Shown: positions 39,701 through 47,559 of the stretch, in pieces
How positions within the stretch are numbered: position 1 is the stretch's first letter
Layout: each line of letters starts with the position of its first letter
IMG/VR virus record: IMGVR_UViG_3300046366_000135
Span: 1 to 63,860 of that record
Length of the DNA: 63,860 bases
Direction: 5' to 3' (one strand)
From: a virus
Made by a program: the position numbers and the translations under genes
The notes under the pieces: generated by a model
The model's database searches: none
Told to the model about the DNA's origin: nothing
What the model saw: only the letters and a program-made list of their open reading frames with translations

Positions 39701-40674
39701 ATTGCACGGTTTTTGACCTTGTTGCTGTCTATGGTTTGGCTTGCGAGATCGGCATTAACTAACGTCCCGTCGAGCACATTAGCAGAAATCACAACCCCGG
39801 TGCCTAATGCCGGGTTTGGATAGGTTCCGGTTAGGTCTCCCCCGGCTGCTCCCGTTGGTGCGCCACTGCCAGAAATAACAGTATTGTCCCAAAGCAAATT
39901 AACTGCCCATTTATACGCACCTGCCTGCCGCTGATCACGTAACGCACGAACCTGAGCCATTTCTCCTGGCTTAAGTAAATATGAAGTCTTGGTATTTGAA
40001 AGATGAGCATCCGACAGAATCCGAGTCTCAACCAATCCTGAGTCATTTTTCACATTATACACCACACCATAATGATCGGAGTTGGGAGCTGCAAGGAATG
40101 CCACAACAGAAGTATCTGTATTTCCCTTACAAGAAATATAGATGTTGTTATAAAATCGAGAAGGAGTTGCGATAACAAGGTTGGGAATATAGTTGGTTGA
40201 ATGAGCTACTGTGATAGACGTATCCTTCTTAACTATAATCTCGTTGAGCAACGAAACCAAGTATTCGTTATATACTTGCTGATCGGCATTACTAAGCCCG
40301 GACACAAAAGGAAAATAGCCTTTAGACGTAGGATGAAAAATAGCTTTCATCCCTGAGCCTACAGAGCTGATTTGTGTGATACCTACTTTAGAGACTTTCA
40401 CCGATAATGTTGGATGCATTGCACTCACAATTTCAGTTATAGGCAAAAAGAAGGTATAAGCACCATCAGAGAAGAATACAACATCTCCTACCTGAACACC
40501 AGAGGCATCATAGACACCAGAAGCGTCGTTAAATACTCCCGTCAAAGTCCATGTGGTAAGATCACCCATAGATTGAGAAGCGTTAAAAGTACCACTTAAA
40601 TTAGGCTGACGCTCTGCCTGTCCATAGAGTACTACGGACAGGCAGGTTAATATGATTAAAAGAACGTTCTTCAT
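36718..40674 (-). CDS. Fibre-like protein with signal peptide
   Basis: 1318 residues. N-terminus MKNVLLIILTCLSVVLYGQA is a Sec signal. The rest has repeats typical of phage tail fibres: GGDLTGTYPNPALG (about 280), two related blocks of the type IDSNKVKNRAISPVKLG and ISTAKLASNAVDSTKAANLS, SNTQLQYNSSGAFAGNG, and late VGIGGVNSQNPTARLHLPAG with TLSGHTQKTITEEGLL. These are trimeric beta-structured shafts and binding heads. The DNA is GC-richer in parts (38.4-39.0 kb) than its neighbours. Receptor binding is the likely role; the signal peptide makes its route to the virion, if any, unclear. Confidence 0.8.
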   Translation of the reverse strand: MKNVLLIILTCLSVVLYGQAERQPNLSGTFNASQSMGDLTTWTLTGVFNDASGVYDASGVQVGDVVFFSDGAYTFFLPITEIVSAMHPTLSVKVSKVGITQISSVGSGMKAIFHPTSKGYFPFVSGLSNADQQVYNEYLVSLLNEIIVKKDTSITVAHSTNYIPNLVIATPSRFYNNIYISCKGNTDTSVVAFLAAPNSDHYGVVYNVKNDSGLVETRILSDAHLSNTKTSYLLKPGEMAQVRALRDQRQAGAYKWAVNLLWDNTVISGSGAPTGAAGGDLTGTYPNPALGTGVVISANVLDGTLVNADLASQTIDSNKVKNRAISPVKLGVSGATDQQVLKYNSSTGTTGYATDNSIYNQDGTISSSRTINLGGANGDYVNINGTQNNKKLGLYFSADGQYNNDGFFTFQTSKTDTKNNYSNLTWGHYIYGPSNRTYSINFNALAERNATVNTGVFYDLDLRRASGDFILRHRVQIDSSSRMYNYLQFKSDSISGGGRAHISGFAYKSQTSGQSTIIAPTKSWLLQTNFYNSSTKFDWLRVDNLDTDTTSNRISFYNNKYVFPNSSPGSGNKMIEWQSGVPVWISTPSGGGGISDGDKGDITVSGSGSTWTVDNGAISTAKLASNAVDSTKAANLSPNDLVGAGASTNQVLTWTGSKWAGRDASGGSGTPGGSNTQLQYNSSGAFAGNGNATYDGSTVSVRALNVKLDSTDNKKIIFSSLDAGTGNAGLWYDKTRLPDRQSRPNEVISLGFNWDNSSTGDNSNIRLGIERHYMPFPGAGYYWQEFHAPEVRLTDGTVFRPASWEGRKDIKSGVWTYRADSYNLLASDDTDLLSFSRAGGFKSTATATSSAVWRFLNSEATKEINWTIGADGTNSFNATTGSKFVFQKPVFVETGITGTGLNILSNFTGSNALNITGTVTGSSTPLDISVSSSTGLQGLLYNTSSATNAKATMTVLATGSNADASLFFGNTSVEYWSFGLDASDGRVKLNSNASDPSSGTNHFLVTNTGRVGIGGVNSQNPTARLHLPAGSAAANTGPLKFTLSGHTQKTITEEGLLEPSTDGTRLLYTPTSGVVLDVTLTYRGSGSPETVVTAPPGSIYINTLGGAGTTIYFKETGTGNTGWVSRSTTLVDGQFTTGTPSLSAFGTSNYQRYSAVVELTSGASADTDIPLPTANAGAFGKSILLSPRDLNTSYNINATGSIELDGASTATMHLTKPTEFVCNIVGTGPTTYRWVVVDNATNDKGSSSASTDGSGDVVITHNKNHTNYVVDIQGTGTTLGVGYTITAKTATTFTVRAYDTSTKAAITSTGVTFDWIIK

Positions 40675-40677
40675 AGA

Positions 40678-42303
40678 TTAGATATTTGTAAATTTAGCAT
40701 GGAACCCTTGGCTGCCTACAGATAAGCCACCAATACGCAAAGTAATATTGCCAGAACCTACCCCTACAACAGACAGAGCAGGGTTATTGTCAAGATCAAG
40801 GGTGGCTGCGTTAGTAACTGATAGAGCACCAGAAGCAGGAATAGCTGTTTTTTGCATAACTGGTACATTGAGATCAGCAATACCTGTGTTACCCCCGGTT
40901 CCTTGAAATTCAACCGTAACCCAGTTTGTAACCCCACCAGCATCAGCACTAGCCTGTACATCAGCACTAACTAAACGCCAATCAGCAGACATGACCTGTA
41001 CTCCACTAGGAATTACAATAGTCAATTTGTTAGATGCAAAACTTGCGGAAACCCCCGCACCATAAGATACAATAGTCAAAGTAGAACCAGAGTTTGCACC
41101 AGTGATACCCACACTGTATTTAGTTAATGCTTGTGGGGCATTAGTATAAGTTTGCCCTGTACTTTGTTTATGATATACAGTAGGATCGTTATTTAATTTA
41201 TACAGAGCATTATTCGTAACCCCTGCCCAAGCTAAAGCATGTGTAGAGAAGCGTTGAATATCTGTATAAATAAATTCTTTTCTGGTCTGGGTGTAAATAG
41301 TCAAATCAGAACCTTCCGAACCATCAATCACATCGATTGTGTATACAGGCTGCCCAGCACTTGCTTGAGTTTGTGCTCTTGCCCATGACCCACTTGATTC
41401 TAGGATTGTTTGTACAGTAGTTCCATTCCCAGCTACACTAATATCAGAGATATTTGTAGTACTACGTGATCCAATATAAGTACCATAACTTGAGGCACTA
41501 CCCCCATTAAAATGAACCCTACCACCTAAAGAACCTGATGCCCAAGTACCTTGATTAATCATAAAAGGATACGTAGCTGTAGTTATCGTAGTACTTTCCC
41601 CTAGTGTTCCACCTAATTTAAAATTACTTGTAGCTAGTGTAAGACCATTACTAGCAGTATAACTACCACCACCACCAGAGTTAAGGTTATTCAAAACAGT
41701 TTGTAGTGAAGTAGCATCAGAACCACCCACAGTAGGATCATCTACAATACCTGTTGCAAAAGTACGCCAGTTTGTATTTGTGCCATTGTAGTAAGGAATA
41801 GAATGAGCACTAGCCCCTGTGACATCCCAATCGAGTGTAAGAGTAGAACCTACAAGAGTAGATTTCAATACATTACCTGTCAAGATAGAAAGTTCTCCAC
41901 TAATACTATCCTCTCCTACATCAGCCACAAGATTAAAGGAACCTACCCCACCACCTCCACCAGAAGCAGGACAGTTACAGTCAGTAAGTTCAGCAACAAC
42001 TGCTGGAACATTACCATAGATTGTTTCAGTAGCCTTAAAAGAAATAGACTTTCCAGTATAGTCAGTTAAGGTAAAAACTTGACCTGACACAAACCAAGAA
42101 AATGGCTTTTTAATAAATACCCGGTTAGATGGCCCACGATCTACTACGATACCAGAAGTGTATTCTGTACCTGTTAAACCTGTAGCACAGGGAGCACAAT
42201 AAGCTTTAGGAATTGCTTCGCAATTATAGCAGGTAAGTTTAGTTGTTTGAGAAAACCCTAAGACTGAAATAAGTAAGCTAAGGGTTAAAATAATATGTTT
42301 CAT
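40678..42303 (-). CDS. Fibre-like protein with signal peptide
   Basis: 541 residues. Signal MKHIILTLSLLISVLGFSQ, then a cysteine-bearing domain (LTCYNCEAIPKAYCAPC, 23-39), a glycine linker ASGGGGGVGSF, and a beta-repeat body (LTLATSNFKLGGTLGESTTI...). The last domain resembles phage fibre tips (GITGANSGSTLTIVSYGAG...LDNNPALSVVGVG). It is separated by 3 bases from the larger fibre-like gene and probably forms a complex or is an alternative adhesin. Confidence 0.72.
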   Translation of the reverse strand: MKHIILTLSLLISVLGFSQTTKLTCYNCEAIPKAYCAPCATGLTGTEYTSGIVVDRGPSNRVFIKKPFSWFVSGQVFTLTDYTGKSISFKATETIYGNVPAVVAELTDCNCPASGGGGGVGSFNLVADVGEDSISGELSILTGNVLKSTLVGSTLTLDWDVTGASAHSIPYYNGTNTNWRTFATGIVDDPTVGGSDATSLQTVLNNLNSGGGGSYTASNGLTLATSNFKLGGTLGESTTITTATYPFMINQGTWASGSLGGRVHFNGGSASSYGTYIGSRSTTNISDISVAGNGTTVQTILESSGSWARAQTQASAGQPVYTIDVIDGSEGSDLTIYTQTRKEFIYTDIQRFSTHALAWAGVTNNALYKLNNDPTVYHKQSTGQTYTNAPQALTKYSVGITGANSGSTLTIVSYGAGVSASFASNKLTIVIPSGVQVMSADWRLVSADVQASADAGGVTNWVTVEFQGTGGNTGIADLNVPVMQKTAIPASGALSVTNAATLDLDNNPALSVVGVGSGNITLRIGGLSVGSQGFHAKFTNI

Positions 42304-42321
42304 TTTTTGAATTAGTTTTGG

Positions 42322-42348
42322 TTAAGGGTGAGTATAACCCACCCTTAA
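42322..42348 (-). terminator. Stem-loop after the structural gene block
   Basis: TTAAGGGTG (42322-42330) and CACCCTTAA (42340-42348) form a perfect 9-bp stem. No T-run follows on the minus strand, so it may be an RNA-processing or weak termination site between the head genes and the fibre-like genes. Confidence 0.35.
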
Positions 42349-42365
42349 ATGATGCTCGTTAATGT

Positions 42366-43160
42366 TTAATCGCAAAGGAAACGTTCGGTCATCTCGCAGA
42401 ATGCAAATTGACCGTCAGAACCAACCAATACAGGTTCATCCTCCAAAGTGTAAATTTTAATGGTGTAACCACCCTCAGCATTGTTCACGCTTACTTCTAC
42501 ATCAATATAACTGTAACCATTAGCGGATACCAAAGTATCTAATGTATCAATAACATCAGCTTTCAGAGTGGCAGCAGTTACAAGGTCAGTTGATGTACCA
42601 GTGTAATTATAAGGGTTGTTAGCAAGGGCAGCAGGAGTACCACCATTGAAAACAAAGTTTCCAATTTGATCAACCCCAACATACTTCCACACCCGAACTG
42701 GTACGATCTCACAACAAGGAGTCGGAGTAGACATTGTACTTGCATTGTCGAAAGTAATTGCAGACAACACAGCACGACCCCGATGAGTGATGGTCAACGC
42801 GCCTCCGGCATAAGAAACTCGCAGGTAAATGTCATACTCATACAGTTCCAATACTTTAGTCAACCACTCCTCTACTTTAGCCGCATCAGTTACAGCAATC
42901 TGACCATAGGCAGGAGCAATAACTTTCCCATTTGCTTGGGTAATAGGCATGGTAGTCAAGGCAGTAATGCTAGAGCCGTCAGGGTGAGTGATAGTTACAC
43001 TTGCCAATTTCCGGGTGTTAGCCACAGTATTGGTGAAAATACGCTGACAATTGTCAGGAGCATTTTCAGTACAGCAACCATATACCCCACCGAGTTTGAA
43101 CAGATTCTCAGGGTCAGCATGATAGTTTCCACGCAATTTCCCAAATTCGATCAGCTTCAT
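42366..43160 (-). CDS. Structural protein, unknown role
   Basis: 264 residues from the ATG at 43160 (MKLIEFGKLRGNYHAD); a longer frame overlaps the upstream stop. It is beta-rich with two related segments (VEVSVNNAEGGYTIKIYTL and LRVSYAGGALTITHRG) and a cysteine pair PCC. No signal peptide. Position at the end of the head-tail block suggests a virion or decoration protein. Confidence 0.5.
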   Translation of the reverse strand: MKLIEFGKLRGNYHADPENLFKLGGVYGCCTENAPDNCQRIFTNTVANTRKLASVTITHPDGSSITALTTMPITQANGKVIAPAYGQIAVTDAAKVEEWLTKVLELYEYDIYLRVSYAGGALTITHRGRAVLSAITFDNASTMSTPTPCCEIVPVRVWKYVGVDQIGNFVFNGGTPAALANNPYNYTGTSTDLVTAATLKADVIDTLDTLVSANGYSYIDVEVSVNNAEGGYTIKIYTLEDEPVLVGSDGQFAFCEMTERFLCD

Positions 43161-43171
43161 TCGCTTCAAAA

Positions 43172-43525
43172 TTAAATTGCCCATTTATCCCCATCAGGGT
43201 GAGGGCAGGTTATTAAAACTAATTCAAAGTCACCAACTCCCAAAGCCTTTTGTCCTAGCTCCGAGGCACTTAAAGGTTGATCTTCATGGCCTTTAAGTCG
43301 TTTAATTGTTTTCAGTCTTCCCTTCGTAGCCAAGGGACAGCCACATTTAGTGCATCCTGGCATTTTAAAAGAAGTAACAGGAGTAGTAATTGTAACTTCA
43401 CCGAACAAAGGACAACCAGCACAGACTGATTTTCTATGTTCAAAAGTTTTTTGATCTACTGCCTCACCCCCCTCAGAGATAAGAGAAGACAAATTATCAA
43501 ACACAAATTGTTGTAAGATATTCAT
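43172..43525 (-). CDS. Zinc-ribbon hypothetical protein
   Basis: 117 residues. KSVCAGCPLFG (C35, C38) and MPGCTKCGCPLATKGRLK (C58, C61, C63), then a late ITCPHPDGDKW, give a treble-clef or ribbon arrangement like small proteins near the head-completion genes of Bacteroidetes phages. Overlaps the upstream gene by 4 bases. Function unknown. Confidence 0.6.
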   Translation of the reverse strand: MNILQQFVFDNLSSLISEGGEAVDQKTFEHRKSVCAGCPLFGEVTITTPVTSFKMPGCTKCGCPLATKGRLKTIKRLKGHEDQPLSASELGQKALGVGDFELVLITCPHPDGDKWAI

Positions 43526-44181
43526 GCGAAAAGGTATTCGTGTCCTTGGTGTTCTTTATTGCAGTCACAGTTTTGTTTTCCACAATCAGAGCAGCCAAAT
43601 CCAATATAGTTTTCGTAACAAGTATTCGTTTTGTTCTTTTTCAAAAAGCGCAGCATATTTGCCTGAGCTATTTGAATTTGTCGAAGGATTGCAGCATCAA
43701 GACTTTCATAATCCTTACGATCAGAGGTTTTAAAGTCCTGTCCCTCATATTGAATTGTGCCTCTACCTTCAATCTTAGTTCTGATAAAGGGCAACCTCAA
43801 TCGAAGGATAATGTGTGCTAGATAGTACACTAGATATTTACAGAAAAAGTCCTCATAACAATCACTTTCAAATCGTCTTCCCGGTTTCCAGTAATCTTTA
43901 TTTGGAGGTTCAATTCCTTCAACTACTGCAATAGCTTCGTAAGCTTCACCATCAAAGAAAACAGTATTTCCAATAATATAAGAAGTTAAAGGACTATACT
44001 CTTCAGTATCAGAATAGTCTACAAGATCATCAATCATATCTTGATAAAAATCCTCACCAAGACATTCAATCATCTCATACTCCTCATTCATTGCGAGCAC
44101 ATTAAAATCACACACGGGGAAATTTAAAGAAATTCCACTATGCCGGATTACTAGGCTTGGGGTCATTATTGTTTTTCGCAT
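43522..44181 (-). CDS. Probable head-tail connector protein
   Basis: 219 residues. ECLGEDFYQDMIDDLVDYSD resembles the start of connector or adaptor proteins, and YIIGNTVFFDGEAYEAIAVV...DYWKPG resembles a small carbohydrate-binding-like beta unit. The last 25 residues hold a cysteine cluster (GFGCSDCGKQNCDC). It overlaps the portal gene by 44 bases. Role assigned from neighbourhood. Confidence 0.5.
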   Translation of the reverse strand: MRKTIMTPSLVIRHSGISLNFPVCDFNVLAMNEEYEMIECLGEDFYQDMIDDLVDYSDTEEYSPLTSYIIGNTVFFDGEAYEAIAVVEGIEPPNKDYWKPGRRFESDCYEDFFCKYLVYYLAHIILRLRLPFIRTKIEGRGTIQYEGQDFKTSDRKDYESLDAAILRQIQIAQANMLRFLKKNKTNTCYENYIGFGCSDCGKQNCDCNKEHQGHEYLFA

Positions 44182-45451
44182 TGCTACTACCTTTTTGTTG
44201 TAATTTGTTACGCTCTTCCAAAGTTTTACTTAGGATAGGATCAAGCATTGTGTGTAATGGCAATCCCATACCATAAACTTTCCAAATCTCGTCCAAACAA
44301 TAATTTAAAACCCACTCCCAACGATTCTGAGTAGGCTTAATAACAGACATGTTTTTGGTCTCAAGTAAAGACCAATAGACATCCCCTCCGTTATTTGCAC
44401 CTACAGTATTTAGTCCTCCTAATTGCTTATCCCAGTGATGGGCAGCATAAATTTGGGCAGCAGCAGTTTCCATGATCAATCTCTTGTACTCCGAGTCTCG
44501 ATTGTAAGTCAAGTCAATTGCAGTTGGGGCTTTACCTCCTACTGGGTATTTTACTCCCGCCAAAACTTTGGCATCTTCACCTTCAACTGTAACTATCTGT
44601 CTTAAAGCATCAACTTTAGCTTTGAATCCAGTTTCTTTATTATCCCTACCTCCCTTAACTCGTTCAGTAGGAACCTCTTCAAAGGCTAGAATTTTCTGCC
44701 CAACATAATCAGTCCTGCCAATTTTTACTGCTTGATGAGAGGCCATTACCTCTACGTACATCCAAAAAAGGGAATTGATAATTCGAGGTCTTCCATAAAA
44801 CTTAGAGCCTTTAGGAACTCTTAAATGGAGCATAGTTTCAACTCCATCAGTGCATTTCTGCCAGTTAAATGGCTGACCTATATATGAAGCCTTAATCAAC
44901 AAAGGCTTTTTCTCTCTCCAATAATTTTCATCCCATTTCTCAGTTTGAACTAGGACTTTATCTCTCTTACTTGTACCTTTTAGGTAAGCTACTTCAGGAT
45001 ACCACACAGGCTGCATGATTACCTTTTTAGCCCGGTTTAGTTTTAGTACTTTGATATGAAGATAAGCATTGCCAGATTCTTGCTCATAACCATACAGAGT
45101 TTCCAGAATGTCCTTTAAAGGAATAGGAGCAAGTCCCATATCCAATAACTGAGACTCAAACGCTTCTTTTTGGGAGATAGAAATCTCCCCAGTTTTTTTA
45201 TAGGCAACTCCCGGAGTCTGCCTTACAGTAAAGTCTAAGCCCCCACCAAAGGCATAACCACCTTTATCATCGACACAAGACCCATGCGAAGGACTAAGTT
45301 CACATAGGTCTTTTAGGACGCTTAGCATCTCATGGCTGCTACTCTCCCAATTCCCGTAATATGGAATTATCCCATACTTTTTGAACGTTTCCGTGACTTG
45401 TTTTTCGTCGTTTACGCTTTCTAGTATCGGATTTTGTACTTGCAACAGCAT
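44138..45451 (-). CDS. Portal protein
   Basis: 437 residues. The N-terminal pattern NWESSSHEMLSVLKDLCELSPSHGSCV...GGYAFGGGLDF is a typical portal start (membrane-less clip and wing), followed by YEQESGNAYLHIKVL and a long helical crown ending in EERNKLQQKGSSNAKNNN. The portal is the 12-subunit DNA entry ring that binds the terminase. It overlaps two neighbours. Confidence rests on pattern and location between the capsid and connector genes. Confidence 0.72.
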   Translation of the reverse strand: MLLQVQNPILESVNDEKQVTETFKKYGIIPYYGNWESSSHEMLSVLKDLCELSPSHGSCVDDKGGYAFGGGLDFTVRQTPGVAYKKTGEISISQKEAFESQLLDMGLAPIPLKDILETLYGYEQESGNAYLHIKVLKLNRAKKVIMQPVWYPEVAYLKGTSKRDKVLVQTEKWDENYWREKKPLLIKASYIGQPFNWQKCTDGVETMLHLRVPKGSKFYGRPRIINSLFWMYVEVMASHQAVKIGRTDYVGQKILAFEEVPTERVKGGRDNKETGFKAKVDALRQIVTVEGEDAKVLAGVKYPVGGKAPTAIDLTYNRDSEYKRLIMETAAAQIYAAHHWDKQLGGLNTVGANNGGDVYWSLLETKNMSVIKPTQNRWEWVLNYCLDEIWKVYGMGLPLHTMLDPILSKTLEERNKLQQKGSSNAKNNNDPKPSNPA

Positions 45452-45647
45452 CTATCAAATCGGTTAAACCTATGTTATAAAAATATTCGTATTGCTCCTG
45501 AGTACATTCAGGGATTACGATTATCAAAGGTAGTTTGGGTGGGGTATTTGTAATGTGAATTTCACCTCCAATCCCAACGAACCCAAACCCCTTTAAGAAA
45601 GCCCTACGTGGTTTGAGTAAGGCTTTCTCAGTGGGTTTATAAATCAT
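45339..45647 (-). CDS. Hypothetical protein upstream of portal
   Basis: 102 residues. LPLIIVIPECTQEQYEYFYNIGLTDLIDAV and a basic tail (RKRKRRKTSHGN). It overlaps the portal gene by 113 bases, so the portal start may be shorter than given or both frames are used. Role unknown. Confidence 0.5.
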   Translation of the reverse strand: MIYKPTEKALLKPRRAFLKGFGFVGIGGEIHITNTPPKLPLIIVIPECTQEQYEYFYNIGLTDLIDAVASTKSDTRKRKRRKTSHGNVQKVWDNSILRELGE

Positions 45648-46354
45648 GCAAGGACTAGTTCAGTTAGGTCTACATTACAATAGATTGGTGCAACCAAAGA
45701 TTCACCTACCAAAGTAATGTCATTACCTGCTTTAGAAGTACCAAGCTCACCAGAACGGTCAACGTGAGTACCAAAACGCAAGGTCTTAACCTGTTTGATG
45801 AATGCAGTACCATTCCATTCAACCCCTACAAGACGTTGATTACAGTTATTGTCTACAATCAACAAAACAAGGTTACAGCACTTAAAGGAGTTTTTGATCT
45901 TCAAACGGAATGCAGCAGAACCACCCTCAAAGTTGATTACAATTTCTTGTTCGTAGACAGCAGTGTCTTCACCAAAAGTAAAGGTATACTGAGAAGTTTT
46001 ACGTTCAGGGCTGATTTTTTTCCATACAGCAGCCCCTTCCATGATAAAACCAGTTAGTACTTCAGTAGTCGGGTTAAACAGTTGGTCAGGAGCGACTGCC
46101 GCTACAGTTGCAGCCCAGTCAATATCTCCATACTGACACCAGTAGGCTTCTTGGATACCTCCTGAAGTATTACAAGAATCATCAGTTTCCAAATCATCCA
46201 AGGTACAAGCGTAGGCACAAGCAAAAAGTACCTTATTGTGAATGCCAGTCATCAACGCCCCAAAAGAGCTGGACAAAATGAAATTTGTCCAGTCGCCTTG
46301 AGCAGCGAAGAAAAGACTAAGCCCCATATTGAAAATGCTTAGAATCTTTTTCAT
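45644..46354 (-). CDS. Structural protein, possible tail tube
   Basis: 236 residues. The start overlaps the capsid stop (TAATG). The N-terminus MKKILSIFNMGLSLFFAAQGDW is hydrophobic and signal-like; after that a domain with FIMEGAAVWKKISPERKTSQYTFTFGED and IVINFEGGSAAFRLKI suggests a tail-tube or head decoration protein. Several cysteines. Assigned only from position. Confidence 0.45.
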   Translation of the reverse strand: MKKILSIFNMGLSLFFAAQGDWTNFILSSSFGALMTGIHNKVLFACAYACTLDDLETDDSCNTSGGIQEAYWCQYGDIDWAATVAAVAPDQLFNPTTEVLTGFIMEGAAVWKKISPERKTSQYTFTFGEDTAVYEQEIVINFEGGSAAFRLKIKNSFKCCNLVLLIVDNNCNQRLVGVEWNGTAFIKQVKTLRFGTHVDRSGELGTSKAGNDITLVGESLVAPIYCNVDLTELVLA

Positions 46355-47559
46355 TATTCAGCATAGATTTGTGAGCCTACAACATAGTTCACATCCGCAA
46401 TTGCGTTTGCAAACATAGCCTCAGACAAAATGAAGTATTTACCACGTTCAACATTGCTAGTACCACGTTCAATACGGATACCAATGTTGTTGGTCTCAAT
46501 GTCAGGGATTTCACCAAAACTACCACCAAGACCAATGTTACGACCCATTGTGAGGTAGCTGAAATGGTATCCACCTTCCAAGTACTGATCATACTCAGCA
46601 GTAGCGTCAATTGGAATCAATGGAACATTGTCTACAAAATAAACATAAATTGTAGCACCTCCATTTTGATATTCCCGGCGAGTCAGACGAGGTTGGATCA
46701 GAACATTATTGATGTTGTATACAGCCTGTTCGTTGTACTGAGCAGCAGCGCGGTTGTTGATAGAATCGCTAACCAACCATACAGCAGAAGGTACAATACC
46801 ATTAATTGCCCGGCCATTTACACCACCTACGTTCAATTGTTTAACCATTGGGCCTTTAGCCTTAGCTACCAATTCATCCTTCAACGCGATCACATCACCA
46901 ATGAACTGCTTACCGTCGAACATACTTGCAGTGAAGTAGTTAGGCAGGTTCAGGTGTGTGAATGCAGAACCTTGATCAGCAGTCTCTTTCAACAAAGGCA
47001 GCCATCCCCGACAAGCGGAGTTAGTCTTCTTCATCAAAGAACGAAGATCGTTAGATACATCATCCCGGAAAGTTTGATCGGTAAAGTTGAACAGACCCCC
47101 AGCAGTCAAGGTGAGATAAGCACCATAAGTGTAGTTCTCAATCAAGATTTCTGTGAATTGATTGATCAAAGCTTCAGCAGTAGCGTCCAATGTTTTGTAG
47201 CCATTCGCAGACCAAGTAAACAGGTGCTTGAAGCATTCATCCATCAATTCATCCCAGCAATGCTGCTCATTGATCTTGGCATCACATGGAGTGATTTCCT
47301 GACGATCCATACGCAAGCTACCAGTAGGTTCCCAAGAACAAGACTGGTTTTTCTGCCAAACAAAGGGGGTAGCCTTAGCGCTGTGAATAATATATTTCAA
47401 CTTCTGGTTCATAGGCATCCATTGGAAAATGCCGAATATACGCTGATAAAAAGAGAAGTTGTCATAAATATGCTCACGCGCAAAGGAGTTGGTCTCAGCA
47501 ACAGGAAAGACCAATGTCTGTTCCCGACGATTAAAAGTGGGTTTTACTCTCAGGGCCAT
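46354..47559 (-). CDS. Probable major capsid protein
   Basis: 401 residues, directly after the S49-type prohead protease in the transcript. It begins MALRVKPTFNRREQTLVFPV and has a long helical domain (KINEQHCWDELMDECFKHLF; ALINQFTEILIENY) and beta regions (YFVDNVPLIPIDATAEYDQYLEGG) compatible with an HK97-like fold. No strong motif exists for this family, so the call rests on size, order and lack of another candidate. Confidence 0.6.
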   Translation of the reverse strand: MALRVKPTFNRREQTLVFPVAETNSFAREHIYDNFSFYQRIFGIFQWMPMNQKLKYIIHSAKATPFVWQKNQSCSWEPTGSLRMDRQEITPCDAKINEQHCWDELMDECFKHLFTWSANGYKTLDATAEALINQFTEILIENYTYGAYLTLTAGGLFNFTDQTFRDDVSNDLRSLMKKTNSACRGWLPLLKETADQGSAFTHLNLPNYFTASMFDGKQFIGDVIALKDELVAKAKGPMVKQLNVGGVNGRAINGIVPSAVWLVSDSINNRAAAQYNEQAVYNINNVLIQPRLTRREYQNGGATIYVYFVDNVPLIPIDATAEYDQYLEGGYHFSYLTMGRNIGLGGSFGEIPDIETNNIGIRIERGTSNVERGKYFILSEAMFANAIADVNYVVGSQIYAE

